A stretch of DNA of 64,000 bases from Phycisphaerae bacterium. Lineage in GTDB: Bacteria > Planctomycetota > Phycisphaerae > Tepidisphaerales > Tepidisphaeraceae. This document shows positions 60,580 to 64,000 of the stretch, in pieces. Location of the stretch: contig BPJO01000010.1 in the NCBI GenBank assembly GCA_026004655.1, positions 1 to 64,000 of the forward strand, in the 5' to 3' direction. The position numbers and the translations under genes were made by a program. Numbering within the stretch: the first letter of the stretch is position 1; every line of letters begins with the position of its first letter. The notes beneath the pieces are model-generated. The model searched no databases. It saw only the letters and a list, made by a program, of their open reading frames with translations, and was not told where the DNA came from.

Positions 60580-62034
60580 ATGGAATATCGTGACGATGGT
60601 TTAAGAGTTATGCAGGAAGAACAACCTGTCGAAAAACTTCAGAACCAGTACTCAATTGAGTCCGACTTGGGTTCCATCGATGTCACCCCGGAAGAAATTC
60701 CGGTGACACCGGAATTGATCGGGTCGTCGCCCGGGAAAATCTCCCGTTTGATCGAAGAAGCACCTGCTCAGCAGGGGGCAAAAGTATTGGAACAACTTCC
60801 TTTGGATCTTGCGGCTGCGGTAGGGGAGTATCTGGATCCCAAGACGGCTGCCAGAATTTTCAAGGAAATCGATGCAGGAACCGCAGCCAGCATCATTCTG
60901 GCGATGCACCGTCCTGAAGCGGCTATGGTCCTGTCGGAAATGGATCCGGACGACCGGGTGGATATTCTCGGACTCGTTGATCGAGAGGCGCATGACGAAC
61001 TTCTGTCCGAACTCGACGCCGCGATGGCCGACGAAACGCGAAACCTCGAGCAGTATCCCCCCGATACCGCCGGCGGGATCATGACCACCAATGTCACAGC
61101 AGTTTACGAATACTTGACCGTCGATGACGCCATCAATCTGCTTCGCAGACTCAGTGAAGAGCTTGAACAGATATTTTATGTCTACGTCATCGACCGTCTG
61201 GGGCGTCTCGTGGGCGTATTGTCCATGCGCGACCTCATCTTGGCCCGTCCCGAACGACAACTACGGCATATCATGATCAAAAATGTCCGAAGTGTTCCTG
61301 CAACCATGGACCAGGAAGAAGTCGCTAGGATCATGCGCGAAAGTGGTTACCTCGCGCTTCCCGTGGTGGATAATCGAAACCGGTTGATCGGACTGATTAC
61401 GGTCGATGACGTGGTGGACGTCATTCAGGAAGAGGCTACTGAAGATGTTCAGAAACTGTTCGGCGCGGGTCCCGAAGAACGATTGAACAGTCCGTGGCAT
61501 TACAGCTACCGAAAGCGGGTCGGATGGCTTTTGGTCAACCTTCTGACCGCATTTGCCGGCGCAAGTATCGTCGCCGCTTTTGAAGGAACTATTGCTGAAA
61601 TCGCGATGGTGGCAGCCTTGATGCCGATCGTTTCGGCTGTGGGAGGCAATGCCAGTGTCCAAGCCATGGCGGTGACAGTTCGAGGACTGATCGAAGGGCG
61701 TCCGGACCGACGTCTGATCCGACAAGTACTTGCCCGCGAATTGATCGCGGGGATTGCCAATGGTTTCACAGTGGGAATCGTCATATTGGTTGTTACTGTC
61801 GGATATGCGATGGGCAATCTGCCTTTTGTCAAAGCGGTCGAGTTCGGCATTATTGTCGGTGTTTCAATGATCATCAATGTGACGTTCGGGTGTATGATCG
61901 GTACCGGTATGCCGATTATCATCCATCGGCTGGGGTTTGATCCTGCTCAAAGTGCGACCATCTTTACAACCGCATCGACGGATGTCTTGGGTTTTTTCTT
62001 ACTCCTGGGACTTGTCACTCTGGTACTGCTTTAA
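60580..62034 (+). CDS. mgtE: Magnesium transporter MgtE
   Basis: A 484-residue protein. The N domain (residues about 40-160, superhelical MgtE_N with ALVDREAHDELLSELDAAMADETRNLEQYPPDTAGGIM) is followed by two CBS domains (VGVLSMRDLILARPERQL, LPVVDNRNRLIGLITVDDVVDVI), then five membrane helices with the pore motif PIVSAVGGNASVQAMAV and DVLGFFLLLGL. The cytoplasmic domains gate the pore according to Mg2+. The leader is too short for an M-box riboswitch. Confidence 0.95.
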   Translation: MEYRDDGLRVMQEEQPVEKLQNQYSIESDLGSIDVTPEEIPVTPELIGSSPGKISRLIEEAPAQQGAKVLEQLPLDLAAAVGEYLDPKTAARIFKEIDAGTAASIILAMHRPEAAMVLSEMDPDDRVDILGLVDREAHDELLSELDAAMADETRNLEQYPPDTAGGIMTTNVTAVYEYLTVDDAINLLRRLSEELEQIFYVYVIDRLGRLVGVLSMRDLILARPERQLRHIMIKNVRSVPATMDQEEVARIMRESGYLALPVVDNRNRLIGLITVDDVVDVIQEEATEDVQKLFGAGPEERLNSPWHYSYRKRVGWLLVNLLTAFAGASIVAAFEGTIAEIAMVAALMPIVSAVGGNASVQAMAVTVRGLIEGRPDRRLIRQVLARELIAGIANGFTVGIVILVVTVGYAMGNLPFVKAVEFGIIVGVSMIINVTFGCMIGTGMPIIIHRLGFDPAQSATIFTTASTDVLGFFLLLGLVTLVLL

Positions 62035-62046
62035 ATTGTCTCTGGT

Positions 62047-62898
62047 TCAGATATGCCCGATCCAGAATCGTTTCAACCGATACCCGGAACCAACATTGAT
62101 CCCGTGCAGTTGTCCGATCTTTTTCTCGATAGGGAAATGTGAATGTCCGCAGAACACGTGTGTGATTCGGTGATCACTCAGGAGCAACTCGCCGATCCGT
62201 TCACTACCCAAATAAGCCCGGGCAAAATCCCATGCTGGGGTGTGCCTGGGAGGCAATAACCCGGAAAAAGGAACATGATGAACCGCAGCGACAATACGAT
62301 GGTCCGACGGAACGCGTGATAACGATTCTCGTAATCCCACGAGTCGTTCTTCAAGAAAAACTTCGTCCGACCGACCGAGTTTGACGTTTTTACCGTCATT
62401 CCAACGGGCAAATATTGATAGCGATTCGGGGGTCAGATCGGGTCCGACCAGATGATCCAACCCAAGATGCTGGGCCGCACCCGGAGAGATTTTGGCTTCA
62501 TAGAATCGATGAGGGACACCCAAATAAGCTGGAGCATACGAATAATCATACCAACCGACCGATCCGATGACCGAGACCCCTTTCCCAACGTAGGGATTCT
62601 CTTCAAGCCAATGCCATCCTAACGCCTGAACTCGTTTTGGGAGCTCATTGACAAAAAGGTCATGACTGTCGGCACGGCGGGTCCACAATTCATGATTGCC
62701 ACACAAAAATAACCGGGGACCCGAAAATTCAATCTTTTCTAAAGCCGATTCGAGTTGGTCATCATCGGCTGTTGATGTATCTCCAACCAACAACAGTATG
62801 TCTGCCTCGATCTGATTGAGTCGTCGGATCAGATCCATGGCCTGGGGTCTACTTCGCGGGTGGTTGATATGCAGATCAGCAGTCACTAAAAGACGCAC
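62047..62898 (-). CDS. Calcineurin-like metallophosphoesterase
   Basis: A 283-residue phosphoesterase: MRLLVTADLHINHPR (DxH), LLVGDTSTADDDQ (GD), RLFLCGNHELWTR (GNHE), VAAVHHVPFSG and HVFCGHSHFP (GHxH). These are the five conserved blocks of binuclear metallophosphoesterases. The substrate is not known. It is convergent with mgtE across a 12-bp gap. Confidence 0.87.
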   Translation of the reverse strand: MRLLVTADLHINHPRSRPQAMDLIRRLNQIEADILLLVGDTSTADDDQLESALEKIEFSGPRLFLCGNHELWTRRADSHDLFVNELPKRVQALGWHWLEENPYVGKGVSVIGSVGWYDYSYAPAYLGVPHRFYEAKISPGAAQHLGLDHLVGPDLTPESLSIFARWNDGKNVKLGRSDEVFLEERLVGLRESLSRVPSDHRIVAAVHHVPFSGLLPPRHTPAWDFARAYLGSERIGELLLSDHRITHVFCGHSHFPIEKKIGQLHGINVGSGYRLKRFWIGHI

Positions 62899-62925
62899 AC
62901 AGGATCATAGGCAAAAAAACGTCGA

Positions 62926-63651
62926 TCAGTGAAGCGGTAGCTCCGACGTAGCTGTCAGATGTCGTTTTCGTGCCAGTCGAGCAACGGCTGCCAAACCAAG
63001 CCCGATCCGATTCCGATGCGGCGGACGGGCACCACAAAACGGACATTCCGTTTTCCGATCCGTCGGAAGAGGTCGGTGACATTCTCGGCAATGCACCCAG
63101 TGCCCCCTTTTTTTCCATCGCCGAACCAAATTCCATCGCCATAGCGCGTGCGCACCAAAGAATACTATTACCGCGTTAAGCGAAGAAAAAACCAGAGATC
63201 CGATCAGAAAAGGATATACCATGCCCAAGTTCTGCCAAATGAAACCAAAAAACGATCGGATTCCGGTCAAAAATCCCTCATGCTCGATTCGGGTCATCGT
63301 TCGTTTGATTTCGTCCAGAAACCCCGTCGGCTCGGACCACGTTACGAATAAACCAATGTGGTAACACAACCAAATTGCAGGCAACATGGTCAGGGGATTG
63401 CTCACCCAGCAGCAGGCAAACGCCAGAGGAACGTTTCCTTTCAGCTTCCAGGAAAAAAAGCAGGCAAACGGGGTCTGCATCGGGATCGGAATCCAGGCCC
63501 AGAACATCCCGATAGCCAAACCCCGTGACACACTATGTCTGTTCAGATGCCACGCCCTCGGATGTGAAATGAATCGAGTCAGCCAACCGGCCTTTTCTCC
63601 TTCAAGCCGGTTGCGGGAAGGCATGAGTTTTCTGAAAAAACGTCTGGCCAT
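62926..63651 (-). CDS. DUF2062 membrane protein
   Basis: A 241-residue protein. The DUF2062 core is SVSRGLAIGMFWAWIPIPMQTPFACFFSWKLKGNVPLAFACCWVSNPLTM, with two helices, followed by a third membrane segment near residues 150-175 (VYPFLIGSLVFSSLNAVIVFFG). The C-terminus has a CPFCGARPP zinc-knuckle-like motif paired with CREC upstream. The function of DUF2062 is unknown. Starts 27 bp after the phosphoesterase's upstream end on the same strand. Confidence 0.78.
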   Translation of the reverse strand: MARRFFRKLMPSRNRLEGEKAGWLTRFISHPRAWHLNRHSVSRGLAIGMFWAWIPIPMQTPFACFFSWKLKGNVPLAFACCWVSNPLTMLPAIWLCYHIGLFVTWSEPTGFLDEIKRTMTRIEHEGFLTGIRSFFGFIWQNLGMVYPFLIGSLVFSSLNAVIVFFGAHALWRWNLVRRWKKRGHWVHCRECHRPLPTDRKTECPFCGARPPHRNRIGLGLAAVARLARKRHLTATSELPLH

Positions 63652-63730
63652 ACATCGAAGGCGTCTTACAGCTCCTCGGAACCCTCGGCATACATTAGAA
63701 AGACATATATCCCAGAATTCGGGTGTTCGA

Positions 63731-64000
63731 TCAATGGGTGAAGATATGGACCGGGGGACGTCTCAGTCGGGCGGTCTGAATACGCGCAAGTCGAAAATCC
63801 CCCAATCGGTCTTCTTCGGCAGGTCGGGGGGGCTTCTCGATTTTCGGAGGAAGCTCGGATTCGTGTAAAGGTTTATAAGGAACCGGAGAGCGTGAGAGGG
63901 GACTGATCTTGTCCTGACGCGGGCTGTCGGGTTCAACATCGATCAGCAGAAAACCTGCTTCCTCGCAAGTAAAAACTTCGCGCGCCAAGATTCTTCTTTC
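63731..64000 (-). CDS. C-terminal part of a protein of unknown function (cut by window edge)
   Basis: The frame is open to the last base (ERRILAREVFTCEEAGFLLIDVEPDSP), so the TTG at 63988 is probably internal. The visible 90 residues are Pro/Arg/Glu-rich with a basic tail (RLARIQTARLRRPPVHIFTH). No family is recognised. Confidence 0.4.
   Translation of the reverse strand, partial: ERRILAREVFTCEEAGFLLIDVEPDSPRQDKISPLSRSPVPYKPLHESELPPKIEKPPRPAEEDRLGDFRLARIQTARLRRPPVHIFTH

Overview
The window looks like chromosomal housekeeping DNA from a planctomycete, most plausibly of the Phycisphaerae type. This is inference. It rests on a divergent L34 protein beginning MHYPHR, an rpmH gene far from rnpA, a signal peptidase I with a large inserted region, an aminofutalosine-type menaquinone gene (mqnE), a groEL-groES-groEL arrangement, a GTP-type PEP carboxykinase, a membrane pyrophosphatase and many small lipoproteins with lipoboxes. 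Base composition is near 50% GC and even throughout. I saw no insertion sequence, phage, CRISPR array, tRNA or rRNA.

Layout. 0-10.7 kb: end of an NPCBM-domain protein, dinB-like, rpmH, an envelope operon (FmdB-like zinc ribbon, TolC-like lipoprotein, secreted beta-propeller), a DUF4432 epimerase-like protein, an acyl-CoA synthetase, a TPR/SPOR lipoprotein, a lipoprotein MsrB and an aspartate aminotransferase. 10.9-20.5 kb: hppA, two SpoIIE/RsbU-type phosphatases, DUF192, maf, small lipoproteins, a YbaK-type deacylase and YqgE, plus a gene-poor tract (16.37-17.08 kb) ending in a terminator-like hairpin. 20.6-32.7 kb: a YidE/AspT-type transporter, aldo/keto reductase, an IscR-like Rrf2 regulator, pckG, a sugar isomerase, an isolated RnfC/RnfD-like pair, mqnE, lepB and a HAD phosphatase. 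32.7-44.2 kb: an overlapping operon of histone-deacetylase-like protein, dipeptidase, GNAT and PfkB kinase; then apgM-hom, a PHP/glycosyltransferase fusion, an alpha/beta hydrolase and an unknown gene. 44.2-54.2 kb: the stress block groEL1-groES-groEL2-dnaJ-grpE, an FmdB protein, a PfkB kinase and katG. 54.4-64 kb: rpsP-trmD-rplS-yraN-tatD, a second Rrf2 regulator, dus, rnpA, trxB, mgtE, a phosphoesterase and a DUF2062 protein.

The genes fit a respiring heterotroph with menaquinone (mqnE), gluconeogenic control (pckG, hppA pyrophosphate recycling) and defence against heat and oxidants (chaperones, katG, trxB, msrB). The clearest regulatory signals are a near-complete OxyR-type site upstream of katG, and two TGTCA-N3-TGACA palindromes 31 bp apart upstream of groEL1 that do not match a heat-shock operator I know.

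Eight genes are split by single-base shifts, nearly all at homopolymer runs, and in each case the remaining protein is well conserved in the next frame. This points to base-calling errors rather than gene decay, and such genes are listed here as one feature each.
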